Shown here in pieces: positions 16,888 to 24,856 of a stretch of DNA of 64,000 nt. A model generated the notes under the pieces. The model was not told the DNA's origin and searched no databases. It saw only the letters and a list, made by a program, of their open reading frames with translations. The position numbers were made by a program, and so were the translations under genes. Source of the DNA: Rhizobium bangladeshense (lineage in GTDB: Bacteria > Pseudomonadota > Alphaproteobacteria > Rhizobiales > Rhizobiaceae); assembly GCF_001662075.1 (NCBI RefSeq), contig NZ_LYPL01000020.1:35947-99946 (forward strand), read 5' to 3'. Numbering within the stretch: position 1 is the first letter of the stretch; every line of letters begins with the position of its first letter.

Positions 16888-17226
16888 ATGGCGGACGACC
16901 GCGAGGAAAGTCTTGATAAGCGCCGTGCGCAGCTGGAAGCGGAACTCGCGACCAAGCGCGTCGAGGCGAAAGTGGACGAGGCAAGCGAAGCTCGCGCCGA
17001 GGTAAGCCGCAAAGGTTATGCCCAGGCGATGAAGCTTTCCAGCGAGTTCATTTCAGCCATCGTCGTCGGTGCCGTCCTTGGCTATCTCCTCGACCGTTTT
17101 GTTGGCACGGCGCCTTGGGGGTTGATTGTTCTTCTGCTTCTCGGATTCTGTGCCGGCGTTCTGAACGTGTTGCGTTCTGCGGGGGTGGTGGCCCATCCCC
17201 TGAACGACAAGGACGACAAGAAATAA
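16888..17226 (+). CDS. atpI: ATP synthase accessory protein AtpI
   Basis: A 112-residue AtpI, a membrane protein that helps assemble the c-ring of F0. A charged, probably coiled N-terminal half (residues 1-45) is followed by two transmembrane helices, FISAIVVGAVLGYLLDRFVG and GLIVLLLLGFCAGVLNVLR. It is first in atpI-B-E-F'-F, as in other alphaproteobacteria, and AGGAGAG precedes its ATG. Confidence 0.92.
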   Translation: MADDREESLDKRRAQLEAELATKRVEAKVDEASEARAEVSRKGYAQAMKLSSEFISAIVVGAVLGYLLDRFVGTAPWGLIVLLLLGFCAGVLNVLRSAGVVAHPLNDKDDKK

Positions 17227-17288
17227 GGACCGGTCCCGGTCCAGTGCAATGACCCCGCGTCCTGCGGGCCAAAGAGAGAGAACAAGCG

Positions 17289-18041
17289 GTGTCTAACGAT
17301 CCGACTCATCAGTTCCTGATCCAGAAGATTGTCCCGATCGAAATCGGCGGAATTGATTTTTCGTTCACCAATGCATCGCTGTTCATGGCCGCTTCGGCTG
17401 CCGTTGCCGCAGGCTTCCTCTATTTCGCCACCTCGAACCGCGCCATCGTGCCGGGTCGTTCGCAGTCGGTCGCGGAAATGTCCTATGAATTCATCGCCAA
17501 TATGCTGAAGGAAGGCGCGGGCAAGCAGGGAATGAAGTTCTTCCCGCTGGTCTTCTCGCTTTTCATGTTCGTCCTGACGGCGAACCTGCTCGGCATGTTC
17601 CCCTATTTCTTCACGGTGACGAGCCAGATCATCGTGACCTTCGCGCTGGCGATCCTCGTTATCGGCACGGTCCTGGTCTACGGCTTCTATAAGCACGGCT
17701 TTCACTTCCTGAACGTCTTCGTGCCCTCGGGCGTGCCGGGCCTTCTGCTGCCGCTGGTCGTCCTGATCGAAATTATTTCCTTCCTGTCCCGTCCGATTTC
17801 GCTCTCCGTTCGTCTTTTCGCAAACATGCTCGCCGGTCATATCACGCTGAAGGTGTTCGCAGGCTTCGTTGCCTCGCTTGGAGCCCTCGGTGCAGTCGGT
17901 ATCGGCGGAGCCGTTCTTCCCCTCATCATGACCGTCGCCCTGACCGGTCTCGAGTTCCTCGTTGCCTTCCTCCAGGCTTACGTCTTTGCGGTGCTGACGT
18001 GCATGTACCTCAACGACGCGATCCACCCGGGCGGGCACTAA
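17289..18041 (+). CDS. atpB: F0 ATP synthase subunit a
   Basis: The 250-residue proton-channel stator subunit a. The essential Arg lies in SLSVRLFANMLAGHITLKVF, and the C-terminal helix LTGLEFLVAFLQAYVFAVLTCMY supplies the conserved Glu/Gln pair of the half-channels. About five to six membrane helices are visible. Start GTG or ATG equivalents were compared; the chosen start gives MSNDPTHQFLIQKI, typical for alphaproteobacteria. Confidence 0.96.
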   Translation: MSNDPTHQFLIQKIVPIEIGGIDFSFTNASLFMAASAAVAAGFLYFATSNRAIVPGRSQSVAEMSYEFIANMLKEGAGKQGMKFFPLVFSLFMFVLTANLLGMFPYFFTVTSQIIVTFALAILVIGTVLVYGFYKHGFHFLNVFVPSGVPGLLLPLVVLIEIISFLSRPISLSVRLFANMLAGHITLKVFAGFVASLGALGAVGIGGAVLPLIMTVALTGLEFLVAFLQAYVFAVLTCMYLNDAIHPGGH

Positions 18042-18108
18042 GGATAACGACATCGACGTCAAAGGGCGTCAGTCATTCGCCGCAACAACCATTTCAAAGG
18101 AGTTCAAC

Positions 18109-18336
18109 ATGGAAGCGGAAGCAGCAAAGTTCATCGGTGCAGGTCTGGCTTGCTTTGGTATGGCCGGTACGGCTCTCGGCCTCGGCAACATCTTCGGCAA
18201 CTACCTCTCCGGCGCTCTGCGCAATCCGTCTGCCGCTGACAGCCAGTTCGGCCGTCTGGTATTCGGCTTCGCCGTTACGGAAGCTCTGGGCATCTTCTCG
18301 CTGCTCGTCGCTCTCCTCCTCCTCTTCGCCGTCTGA
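18109..18336 (+). CDS. atpE: F0 ATP synthase subunit c
   Basis: The 75-residue c subunit: a helical hairpin with the polar loop LRNP between two membrane helices. The proton-binding carboxylate is the Glu in FAVTEALGIFSLL (Glu instead of the Asp of E. coli). AAGGAG precedes the ATG. Many copies per complex are needed, and the hairpin 15 bases beyond its stop codon may help that. Confidence 0.97.
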   Translation: MEAEAAKFIGAGLACFGMAGTALGLGNIFGNYLSGALRNPSAADSQFGRLVFGFAVTEALGIFSLLVALLLLFAV

Positions 18337-18351
18337 TATCGGCGGATAGAT

Positions 18352-18383
18352 GGATCACGGCCTGCGACCGCAAGCCGTGATCC
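18352..18383 (+). promoter_or_regulatory. Intercistronic hairpin between atpE and atpF'
   Basis: GGATCACGGC (18352-18361) and GCCGTGATCC (18374-18383) are exact reverse complements around a 12-base loop. It is followed by TCCTTTGC, not a full T-run, so it fits mRNA end protection or partial attenuation better than full termination. Confidence 0.6.
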
Positions 18384-18413
18384 TTTGCATTTGCAGTCCA
18401 CCTGGAGGTGAGC

Positions 18414-19037
18414 ATGTTTTTTGTGACCCCGGCTTACGCTGAGGAAGCACCGGCGGCAGCGACCGGCACGGATGCGCATGGCGCTCCGGCCGCAGGCGAG
18501 GTCCATACCGAGACCGGCGTAGCCGAAGGCGAACACGCCCGTGGCCCGTTCCCGCCCTTCGATTCGACGACCTTCTCGTCCCAGCTGCTCTGGCTGGTGA
18601 TTACGTTCGGGGTCTTCTACCTCCTTATGCAAAAGGTCATCGCGCCGCGCATCGGGGCCATTCTCGACCAGCGCCACACGCGCATCTCCCAGGACCTGGA
18701 AGAAGCAGGCCGCCTGAAGGCGGAAGCTGACGCTGCCGTCCAGACCTACGAAGGCGAACTGGCGGCTGCCCGCGCCAAGTCGAATGCGATCGGCTCCGCC
18801 GCCCGTGACGCCGCCAAGGCCAAGGCCGAAGAGGAACGCCGCGCTGTCGAGACGAGCCTGTCTGAAAAGATCAAGGCTGCCGAAGTCCGCATCGCCGACA
18901 TCAAGGCGAAGGCTTTTGCCGATGTCGGCACCATTGCCGAAGAAACGGCGGCTGCCGTCGTCGAACAGCTGATTGGCGGCAACGCTGCCCAGGCTGATGT
19001 CGCCGCCGCCGTCGCGGCCGCCAAGAAGGAGGCTTGA
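18414..19037 (+). CDS. atpF': F0 ATP synthase subunit b'
   Basis: A 207-residue peripheral-stalk subunit b', the partner of b in photosynthetic and alphaproteobacterial enzymes. After an Ala/Glu/His-rich N-terminus (about 1-48) come one membrane helix (SQLLWLVITFGVFYLLMQKVI) and a long charged coiled coil to the end. An earlier GTG at 18408 lies inside the ribosome site GGAGGTG, so ATG 18414 is the better start. It is 3 bases ahead of atpF. Confidence 0.93.
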   Translation: MFFVTPAYAEEAPAAATGTDAHGAPAAGEVHTETGVAEGEHARGPFPPFDSTTFSSQLLWLVITFGVFYLLMQKVIAPRIGAILDQRHTRISQDLEEAGRLKAEADAAVQTYEGELAAARAKSNAIGSAARDAAKAKAEEERRAVETSLSEKIKAAEVRIADIKAKAFADVGTIAEETAAAVVEQLIGGNAAQADVAAAVAAAKKEA

Positions 19038-19040
19038 TCG

Positions 19041-19532
19041 ATGGAATTTGCTTTTGACGCGACTTTCTTCGCTTTTGTCGGCCTCGTTCTCTTCCTGGCG
19101 CTGGTTGTCTACCTGAAGGTCCCCGGCATGATGGCACGGTCGCTCGACGACCGCGCCGACCAGATCCGCAACGAGCTGGCCGAAGCCAAGCGCCTGCGCG
19201 AGGAGGCCCAGCACCTGCTCGCCGAATACCAGCGCAAGCGCAAGGAAGCGGAAGCCGAAGCGGCGCACATCGTTGCCGCCGCCGAGCGCGAAGCCGAGAT
19301 GCTGACTGCCGAAGCGAAGAGGAAGACGGAAGAATTCGTCGCCAATCGCACGGCGCTCTCCGAGCAGAAAATCCTGCAGGCCGAGGCCGAAGCGATGAAG
19401 GCGGTCCGCTCCGCCGCCGTCGATCTGGCGATCGCGGCCGCCGAAACGGTGCTCGCCAAGAAGGCGGATGGCAAAGTCCAGTCCGAGCTCTTCGGCAATG
19501 CCGTCGGCCAGGTCAAGACGCGGCTCAACTGA
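19041..19532 (+). CDS. atpF: F0 ATP synthase subunit b
   Basis: A 163-residue stalk subunit b. One N-terminal membrane helix (FFAFVGLVLFLALVVYLKVPG) is followed by the typical motif MMARSLDDRADQIRNELAEA and a continuous charged coiled coil rich in Ala, Glu and Lys. It closes the F0 operon; a terminator follows 22 bases after the stop codon. Confidence 0.95.
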   Translation: MEFAFDATFFAFVGLVLFLALVVYLKVPGMMARSLDDRADQIRNELAEAKRLREEAQHLLAEYQRKRKEAEAEAAHIVAAAEREAEMLTAEAKRKTEEFVANRTALSEQKILQAEAEAMKAVRSAAVDLAIAAAETVLAKKADGKVQSELFGNAVGQVKTRLN

Positions 19533-19554
19533 GCGGTATCGAATGGAATGAAGA

Positions 19555-19579
19555 AAGGCCGGGCATGTCCCGGCCTTTT
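19555..19579 (+). terminator. Rho-independent terminator of the atp F0 operon
   Basis: AAGGCCGGG and CCCGGCCTT pair around a five-base loop and run into TTTTGTTTG. It ends the atpI-atpF transcript. Confidence 0.88.
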
Positions 19580-19609
19580 GTTTGTTGATGAAGACTCAGT
19601 CGCGGTCGA

Positions 19610-19910
19610 GGGCATGCCGCTCCCTCTCGATTCCCTCTTCTCCCCTCGGGGGTCCGAAGGACGGGTCGAGACACGTGGCTCGGCACGTCGGTGCCCGTAG
19701 GGCGGATGAGGGGGCCGAGGAAGCCTCTCTTTCCAAATAAAGCGATGCGGGCTTCGACCGCTCCGGCCTGGTATCGACCGTGCTCAGGGCGGTGGGGCGT
19801 TACCGCTGGCGTGGCGGAGAGGTTTTCCGTGAGGGGTGTGCCGTGCAGCCCCCTCATCCGCCTGCCGGCACTTCCTCCCCACCGGGGAGAAGAGGATATG
19901 CAGCGGCCTC
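19610..19910. repeat. Rhizobial intergenic mosaic-type repeat, two inverted arms
   Basis: The 440-bp gap between atpF and rnhB has no gene. It contains two arms of a dispersed repeat: CTCGGGGGTCCGAAGGACGG with GGGCGGATGAGGGGGC (about 19650-19714), and the inverted GCCCCCTCATCCGCCTG with CACCGGGGAGAAGAGGA (about 19846-19905). Related copies occur at 22700, 51200 and 57675. They resemble the Rhizobium-specific intergenic mosaic elements (RIME) known from the literature. Confidence 0.75.
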
Positions 19911-19976
19911 TCTTTTCCTCGCGCGCCTCTTCCCGTGCTCGTCCGGCTTCTCATTGCCCGGTTTTCTGTGGGCGGC

Positions 19977-20666
19977 CTATTCCGGTATCAACTCATCCGT
20001 CTCAGGCCCGTCCTCGCCCTTGCGCAACGGCCGAAAACTCATTCGGTGCAGGGAGCAGGGGCCGTGTTTCTCGATGCCGGCGCGGTGCTGTGCCGTGCCG
20101 TAGCCGGCATGCGCGGCAAAGCCGTAGTCCGGAAAGACATTGTGGGCGCGGGCCATCATCCGGTCGCGCGTCACCTTGGCGACGATCGAGGCGGCGGCGA
20201 TCGAGACCGAGCGGGCGTCGCCCTTGACCACGGCCTGCCCGGGGCAATCGAGGCCGGGCGGCACGTCGAGGCCGTCCGTCAGGACGTAGCTTGCCGGGAC
20301 GGCAAGACTGCAGATGGCGCGGCGCATGGCGTCGAGGCTTGCCTTGCGGATATCCGTCTCGTCGATGCGCGTCGAGCTGGAAGAAGCGATCGAGACGGTC
20401 GCGGTCGCGAGAATCTGCACGAACAGTTCCTCGCGCCGCTGCGCCGAAAGCTGCTTGGAATCGTTGAGGCCCTCGGGGATGCGCTTCGGGTCGAGGATAA
20501 CGGCGGCGGCGACGACCGGCCCGGCGAGCGGTCCGCGGCCAGCCTCGTCGGCGCCGGCGACCGGCCAGTGGCCGGCCTTGCGGGCTTTGAGCTCCAGGCG
20601 GAAGTCCGGCACCAGCGGAGCCGCGTCGAAAAGCAGGGGAGAATCGGGTGGCGTGCGAGGTTTCAT
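19977..20666 (-). CDS. rnhB: Ribonuclease HII
   Basis: A 229-residue RNase HII that removes RNA from RNA-DNA hybrids and single ribonucleotides from DNA. The catalytic DE is in VAGADEAGRGPLAGPVVAAA, the third acidic residue is in VLTDGLDV, and ASIVAKVTRDRMM plus HAGYGTAQH are family signatures. The start MKPRTPPDSP at 20666 gives normal length. Its ATG lies in the loop of a 12-bp perfect hairpin whose outer arm also holds the only GAGG ribosome site, so translation may be controlled. A longer in-frame start at 20762 is possible. Confidence 0.93.
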   Translation of the reverse strand: MKPRTPPDSPLLFDAAPLVPDFRLELKARKAGHWPVAGADEAGRGPLAGPVVAAAVILDPKRIPEGLNDSKQLSAQRREELFVQILATATVSIASSSSTRIDETDIRKASLDAMRRAICSLAVPASYVLTDGLDVPPGLDCPGQAVVKGDARSVSIAAASIVAKVTRDRMMARAHNVFPDYGFAAHAGYGTAQHRAGIEKHGPCSLHRMSFRPLRKGEDGPETDELIPE

Positions 20667-20685
20667 GCGGCTGAACCTCGCACGC
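20651..20685 (-). promoter_or_regulatory. Hairpin enclosing the rnhB start codon
   Basis: GCGTGCGAGGTT and AACCTCGCACGC are exact 12-base reverse complements around an 11-base loop. On the rnhB transcript the loop carries the AUG and the 5' arm carries the GAGG ribosome site. Confidence 0.55.
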
Positions 20686-20831
20686 CAACCCGATTTCCCG
20701 CAAGTCCCCGGATCAGGGCGGCAGCCGGGGACGGTCCGGCGGATGGTAGCGGTCAGGGCCATCCGCGGGAATTGCGCTCGGGCTCGAAAACAGGGCGGTT
20801 TCTCGATGGGCCGATGCGCAAATTCTATAAA

Positions 20832-21989
20832 TCAGAGCAGCGACAGCTGGACGCCGCTGCCATCGGGCGGCACGAACAGATCGTCGCGCAGCGGCAGACC
20901 GCGCCGCGTCAGGCCGAAGCGCCTCGCCGCCATTTCGAAGCGGCGGGCGATCTGCCACGCATAGGGACCGGCGCCCTTCATACGCTTGCCGAATTCTGCA
21001 TCGTAATCCTTGCCGCCGCGCATCGAGCGCACCAGCGACATCACATGCCGGTAACGATCGGGATAATGCTGCAACAGCCAGTCACGGAAGAGCGGGCTGA
21101 CCTCGAGCGGCAGCCGCAGGATGACATAGCTGGCCTCGACGGCGCCCGCCGCCTTGGCCGATTCGAGGATGCGCTCCAACTCGTGATCGTTCAGCGCCGG
21201 GATCAGCGGCGCGGCCATCACGGCCGTTTGGATCCCTGCTTCCGACAGCGTGTGAATGGTCTCCAGCCGACGCGGCGGCGTGGCGGCGCGCGGCTCCATC
21301 GTTCGGGCAAGCTTGCGGTCGAGCGTAGTCACGGAGATGCCGACGCGTACCAGATTCTTCGCCGCCATCTCCTGCAGAATGTCGAGATCCCGCAAGATCA
21401 TCGCCGACTTGGTGACGATCGAGACCGGGTGGTTTGCCTTGTTCAAAACCTCGAGAATGCCGCGCATGATGCGCCATTCCTTCTCGACCGGCTGATATGG
21501 GTCGGTATTGGTGCCGATCGCGATCGCCCGCACCTTGTAGCCCGGCTTGGCGAGCTCCCGCTCCAGCAGCTTAGCCGCATCCGGCTTGGCGAACAGCTTC
21601 GTTTCGAAATCGAGCCCCGCCGAAAGCCCCATATAGGCGTGTGTCGGCCGGGCGAAACAATAGATGCAGCCATGCTCGCAACCGCGATAGGGATTGATCG
21701 AGCGGTCGAAGGCGACGTCGGGCGATTCGTTGCGGGTGATGGCCGTGCGCGGCTTTTCGATCTGCACCTCGGTCTTGAACGGCGGAAGCTCTTCCAGCGT
21801 CTGCCAGCCGTCATCAAAGGTCTCCCGCTGCAGCCCCTCGAAGCGGCCGGTCGGGTTCAGTCCGGCGCCGCGCCCGCGCCGCCGGTCGACCTCGACCCTC
21901 AGCCCGGAGGAGACGATCATCGCATCGGCAACATCTGCCGTATTGGCAGGCGCGAATGCGGCCTGCCCTGCCAGGGACTGCTCTCTCAT
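20832..21989 (-). CDS. PA0069-type radical SAM protein (SplB-related)
   Basis: A 385-residue radical SAM enzyme. The 4Fe-4S motif CEHGCIYC (CxxxCxxC) lies in NPYRGCEHGCIYCFARPTHA, and AIGTNTDPYQPVEK, SIVTKSAMILRDLD and VGISVTTLD match the family of SplB-like proteins of unknown substrate. Despite the spore photoproduct lyase label often given, this organism does not sporulate, so DNA repair is not assured. ATG 21989 is preceded by GGGAGAA; the in-frame upstream ATG at 22076 lacks a ribosome site. Confidence 0.85.
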   Translation of the reverse strand: MREQSLAGQAAFAPANTADVADAMIVSSGLRVEVDRRRGRGAGLNPTGRFEGLQRETFDDGWQTLEELPPFKTEVQIEKPRTAITRNESPDVAFDRSINPYRGCEHGCIYCFARPTHAYMGLSAGLDFETKLFAKPDAAKLLERELAKPGYKVRAIAIGTNTDPYQPVEKEWRIMRGILEVLNKANHPVSIVTKSAMILRDLDILQEMAAKNLVRVGISVTTLDRKLARTMEPRAATPPRRLETIHTLSEAGIQTAVMAAPLIPALNDHELERILESAKAAGAVEASYVILRLPLEVSPLFRDWLLQHYPDRYRHVMSLVRSMRGGKDYDAEFGKRMKGAGPYAWQIARRFEMAARRFGLTRRGLPLRDDLFVPPDGSGVQLSLL

Positions 21990-22128
21990 CGGATTCTCCC
22001 GCAGCGGGAAGCTATCGCCTCCGCCCGTTTTGATGATTAAATTCCTATCGGCAAATAGAGAACAATGCAAGAACAAAATGCGGAAAACGCCGCTGGCAAA
22101 AATTTGTGCGGCGCATTATGACTAGGCA

Positions 22129-22647
22129 ATGTTGACGGTTGTTCTCGAATGTCAGGATCAGGAATCTGAGCTGGCGCAGACCCTATCGGTCTTGGTGGCA
22201 GGCGCAGTGGAGGGACTCGTCGGCGATGTGGTCGTGCTCGATCACGGCTCGCTCGACGGCACCTCGCGGGTCGCCGACGCGGCCGGCTGCCGGTTTCATT
22301 CACAATGGGATATCAAGGACATCGTCTCTTCCGCCCGCGGCGACTGGCTGCTCTTCGTCGAGCCGGGTGCACGCCCGCAGGCGGGCTGGATCGATGAAGT
22401 TGCCGAATATATCGCGCTCAACAAGGCGCCGGCCCGCTTCACCGCCTCGCGCGGCTACCGGCGCCCGTTTTTCGAGCGCATAGGCCGCGCCGCGCCGTTG
22501 CTGGAGCTTGGTCTGCTGATGCCGAAGAGTCAGGCGCTCGCCGTCGCCAGGAGCGGTATGCGCCTTGCCGAATTCGCCAAGGGCCGGAAGCCGCGTAAAC
22601 TCGCAAGTGAATTGATTCCGTCCTGGGTGGCGCGTTCGGCGCGGTGA
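22129..22647 (+). CDS. Small family 2 glycosyltransferase-like protein
   Basis: A 172-residue protein resembling the N-terminal half of GT-A fold family 2 glycosyltransferases: a first strand LTVVLECQDQESELAQTL, then VVVLDHGSLDGTSRVADAAG (nucleotide-sugar Asp region) and ARGDWLLFVEPGARPQAGWI in place of the usual DxD segment. The DxD itself is not clear and the C-terminal acceptor half is missing, so activity is uncertain. It is a known short type in rhizobia rather than an obvious truncation. It is divergent from the radical SAM gene. Confidence 0.7.
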   Translation: MLTVVLECQDQESELAQTLSVLVAGAVEGLVGDVVVLDHGSLDGTSRVADAAGCRFHSQWDIKDIVSSARGDWLLFVEPGARPQAGWIDEVAEYIALNKAPARFTASRGYRRPFFERIGRAAPLLELGLLMPKSQALAVARSGMRLAEFAKGRKPRKLASELIPSWVARSAR

Positions 22648-22697
22648 AGGATTTCTCCATCTTGCTCTGGGCTGATCACGCATGTCTAGTTGGCGCC

Positions 22698-22778
22698 GAA
22701 AACTGCCCCTCACCCTAACCTTTGCCGGGGTCGAGCCATTGGTCTCGACCCTGTTGGCGGCGGCACCCGGATGAGGGG
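22698..22778. repeat. Intergenic repeat copy (CCGGGGTCGAGCC family)
   Basis: TGCCCCTCACCCTAACC, TTGCCGGGGTCGAGCCA and CACCCGGATGAGGGGC match, in the same order, elements at 51200 and 57675. It fills much of the 335-bp gap between the glycosyltransferase and the next gene; nothing else was recognised in that gap. Confidence 0.75.
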
Positions 22779-22982
22779 CTGATTCGCCGCAAGCGCGCTT
22801 TGGCGATCCTCTCCGACATCGCGCGCAAAAAATGGCGCCCAATCAGATTTCGCGCTATAATTCGCCCATGGCGCCGCCGAAGCGCCGCGCTTCGCAACGG
22901 ATGGCCACGAATGCCGGTGGACGGCAGAACAGGTCGGCGAAAATCTCCTTTTCTGCCGGGTTCCGGCGAAAGGAGGTGCGTC

Positions 22983-23297
22983 ATGATCCGCCATATGCTT
23001 TACGGTCTTGTGGCCGTCATATCGGTGACGTTGATGATCGCGCATCCGCATTCGGCGGCATCGCAGGCGATGCTCAGTTGCGCAGGCCGATCCGACGTCG
23101 TCAAATTCCTGGACAAGAATTTCGCTGAGAAGCTGACGGCGGTCGGGCTGGTCAACCAGAACTCCGTCCTCGAGGTCTATGCCGCCGACAGCGGCACCTG
23201 GACGCTCGTCGTCACGGATGTTCACGGCATAAGCTGCATTCTGCTGTCGGGTGACAGCTGGGATTCGATGCCGGCTCTGCCGGGTATTGCCACCTAA
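22983..23297 (+). CDS. Small secreted protein of unknown function
   Basis: A 104-residue protein, not recognised. It begins MIRHMLYGLVAVISVTLMIA, a signal peptide with probable cleavage after SAASQA. The mature part has two Cys (LSCAGRSDV and GISCILLSG) that could form a disulfide, and no repeats. The ribosome site AAAGGAGGTG just before the ATG is the strongest in the region, which makes this a real gene and rules out a longer frame upstream. Confidence 0.75.
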   Translation: MIRHMLYGLVAVISVTLMIAHPHSAASQAMLSCAGRSDVVKFLDKNFAEKLTAVGLVNQNSVLEVYAADSGTWTLVVTDVHGISCILLSGDSWDSMPALPGIAT

Positions 23298-23336
23298 ATC
23301 GGGTCGCGATCGTTCGGGTTGGCTTCTCGTGAAATT

Positions 23337-23888
23337 CTATTTCTGTGCCCCGCGTTTCAGATGCTCGTCGAGACGCGGCATGATCTCGACGAAGTTGCAC
23401 GGCGTGCTGCGGTAGTCGAGTTGCCCCTTCAGAATGCCGTCCCAGGCATCCCGGCAGGCGCCGGGCGAGCCCGGCAGAGCGAAGATGAAAGTGGCATTGG
23501 CGACACCTGCCGTGGCACGCGACTGGATCGTCGCCGTGCCGATCTTGTCGTAGGAGATGCGGTGGAAGACGGCGGAAAAGCCGTCCATGCGCTTTTCGAA
23601 CAAGGGCTCCAGCGCTTCCGGCGTCACATCACGGCCGGTAAAGCCGGTGCCGCCTGACGTGATGACGACATCGATATCGTCCCGCTCGGTCCAAGCCTTG
23701 ACCTGCGCGGCGATTTTGTCCCGGTCGTCAGGCACGATCGCCCGGTCGGCCAGCCGGTGACCCGCTTCGGTGATCCGCGCCGCCAGCGTATCGCCGGATT
23801 TGTCGGTTTCCGGCGTGCGGGTATCCGAGATGGTGAGGACAGCGATTCCGACGGCGATGAACGGCCGCTTTTCGTCCAGACCTGCCAT
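23337..23888 (-). CDS. moaB: Molybdenum cofactor biosynthesis protein MoaB
   Basis: A 183-residue MogA/MoaB-fold protein that takes part in adenylylation of molybdopterin. The MPT-binding signature VVITSGGTGFTGRDVTPEAL is intact, and FALPGSPGACRDAWDGIL is typical of the C-terminal part. Its ATG overlaps the ispE stop codon by one base (TAATG), so it is translated from the ispE message although the pathways are unrelated. Confidence 0.93.
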   Translation of the reverse strand: MAGLDEKRPFIAVGIAVLTISDTRTPETDKSGDTLAARITEAGHRLADRAIVPDDRDKIAAQVKAWTERDDIDVVITSGGTGFTGRDVTPEALEPLFEKRMDGFSAVFHRISYDKIGTATIQSRATAGVANATFIFALPGSPGACRDAWDGILKGQLDYRSTPCNFVEIMPRLDEHLKRGAQK

Positions 23889-24799
23889 TACATGCCTCCC
23901 GAAACCGTTTCCGTCGCTTGGACATACCAGTCGGGCCGCTCGCCGTGAAGAGCTGACGCTGCCTCTTGCGCCGCCGCCATGCTCGTAAAAACGCCGAAGC
24001 AGGTGGCGCCGGAGCCGGACATGCGGGTTATGAGTGCGCCATGGGCCCGCAGCATCTGCAAGATCACGGTAATCTCCGGCACCAGCTCGCGCGCCGGCGC
24101 CTCCAAATCGTTGCGGGCCGAGCCGATCGCTGTCAGCCAGCCGGAAGTCCCGGACAGACCGGGAGCAAGGTGCAGGGCCGGATTGTTCTTTGCCGCCAGC
24201 CGGCGGAAGACCTCGGGCGTCGACACGCCTTTCAGCGGATTGGCGAGCACCATGGCAAACGCCGGCAGCTGAGGCACGGCTTCGATCCTTTCGCCGATGC
24301 CGCGGGCAATCAGCGGCCTGCTTTCAAGGCACATCGGCACATCGGCGCCGAGCTTCAGCGCGAGGCTGGAAAGCGATTCCACCGGCAAGCTCATGCCCCA
24401 GAGCCGCATCAGTCCGCGCAGCGTTGCGGCCGCATCGGCCGAGCCGCCGCCGATGCCGGAGGCGATCGGCAGGTTCTTTTGCAGGTGGATATGCACGGGG
24501 AAGGCGAGGGCGCCGAGCGTCTCGCGCAGGAGGTCGCGGGCCCGCAGCACCAGGTTGGTGCCGCTGTCGCCGGCAAGCGTCTCGCCGAAGGGGCCCGACA
24601 GCGTGAAAGCGTCGGCTTGCGCAGGCAGGAAGCCCAGCCGGTCGCCGCATTCGGCGAAGGTCACCAGCATGTCAAGCAGATGATAGCCATCCGCCCGCTG
24701 GCCGGTCACATGCAAAGCGAGGTTGATCTTCGCGCGCGCCTCTTCGGTGACGCCCGAGCATGATGCCGAAAAGTGTGAGCGGTTTTCGGACGACATCAT
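23888..24799 (-). CDS. ispE: 4-diphosphocytidyl-2-C-methyl-D-erythritol kinase
   Basis: A 303-residue GHMP kinase of the non-mevalonate isoprenoid pathway. The substrate-binding start EARAKINLALHVTGQRADGY, the ATP loop LPIASGIGGGSADAAAT and the C-terminal MSGSGATCFGVF are all intact. The conserved protein begins near residue 17: the first 16 codons and the two adjacent ATGs lie inside a dispersed palindromic repeat (24756-24803), so the repeat seems to have provided the present start. No other ATG or GTG start in frame lies between the repeat and the conserved domain. Confidence 0.93.
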   Translation of the reverse strand: MMSSENRSHFSASCSGVTEEARAKINLALHVTGQRADGYHLLDMLVTFAECGDRLGFLPAQADAFTLSGPFGETLAGDSGTNLVLRARDLLRETLGALAFPVHIHLQKNLPIASGIGGGSADAAATLRGLMRLWGMSLPVESLSSLALKLGADVPMCLESRPLIARGIGERIEAVPQLPAFAMVLANPLKGVSTPEVFRRLAAKNNPALHLAPGLSGTSGWLTAIGSARNDLEAPARELVPEITVILQMLRAHGALITRMSGSGATCFGVFTSMAAAQEAASALHGERPDWYVQATETVSGGM

Positions 24800-24803
24800 G
24801 CTC
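24756..24803. repeat. Palindromic repeat (GAGCATGATG family), copy 1
   Basis: Nested arms GAGCATGATG/CATCATGCTC and CCGAAAA/TTTTCGG surround GTGTGAGCGG. A second copy at 28975-29013 shares GTGTGAGCGGTTTTCGG and the CATCATGCTC arm exactly. It overlaps the 5' end of ispE. Confidence 0.85.
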
Positions 24804-24856
24804 TATTTCTTTGATTCACCCTCGGCCAGGCCTTCTTCAGGCATGTTTGCCGCCCG

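Noticed and set aside
19836..22040. 734-codon plus-strand frame across rnhB and the radical SAM gene
   Set aside because: It is antisense to two genes with intact catalytic motifs and has no recognisable domain.
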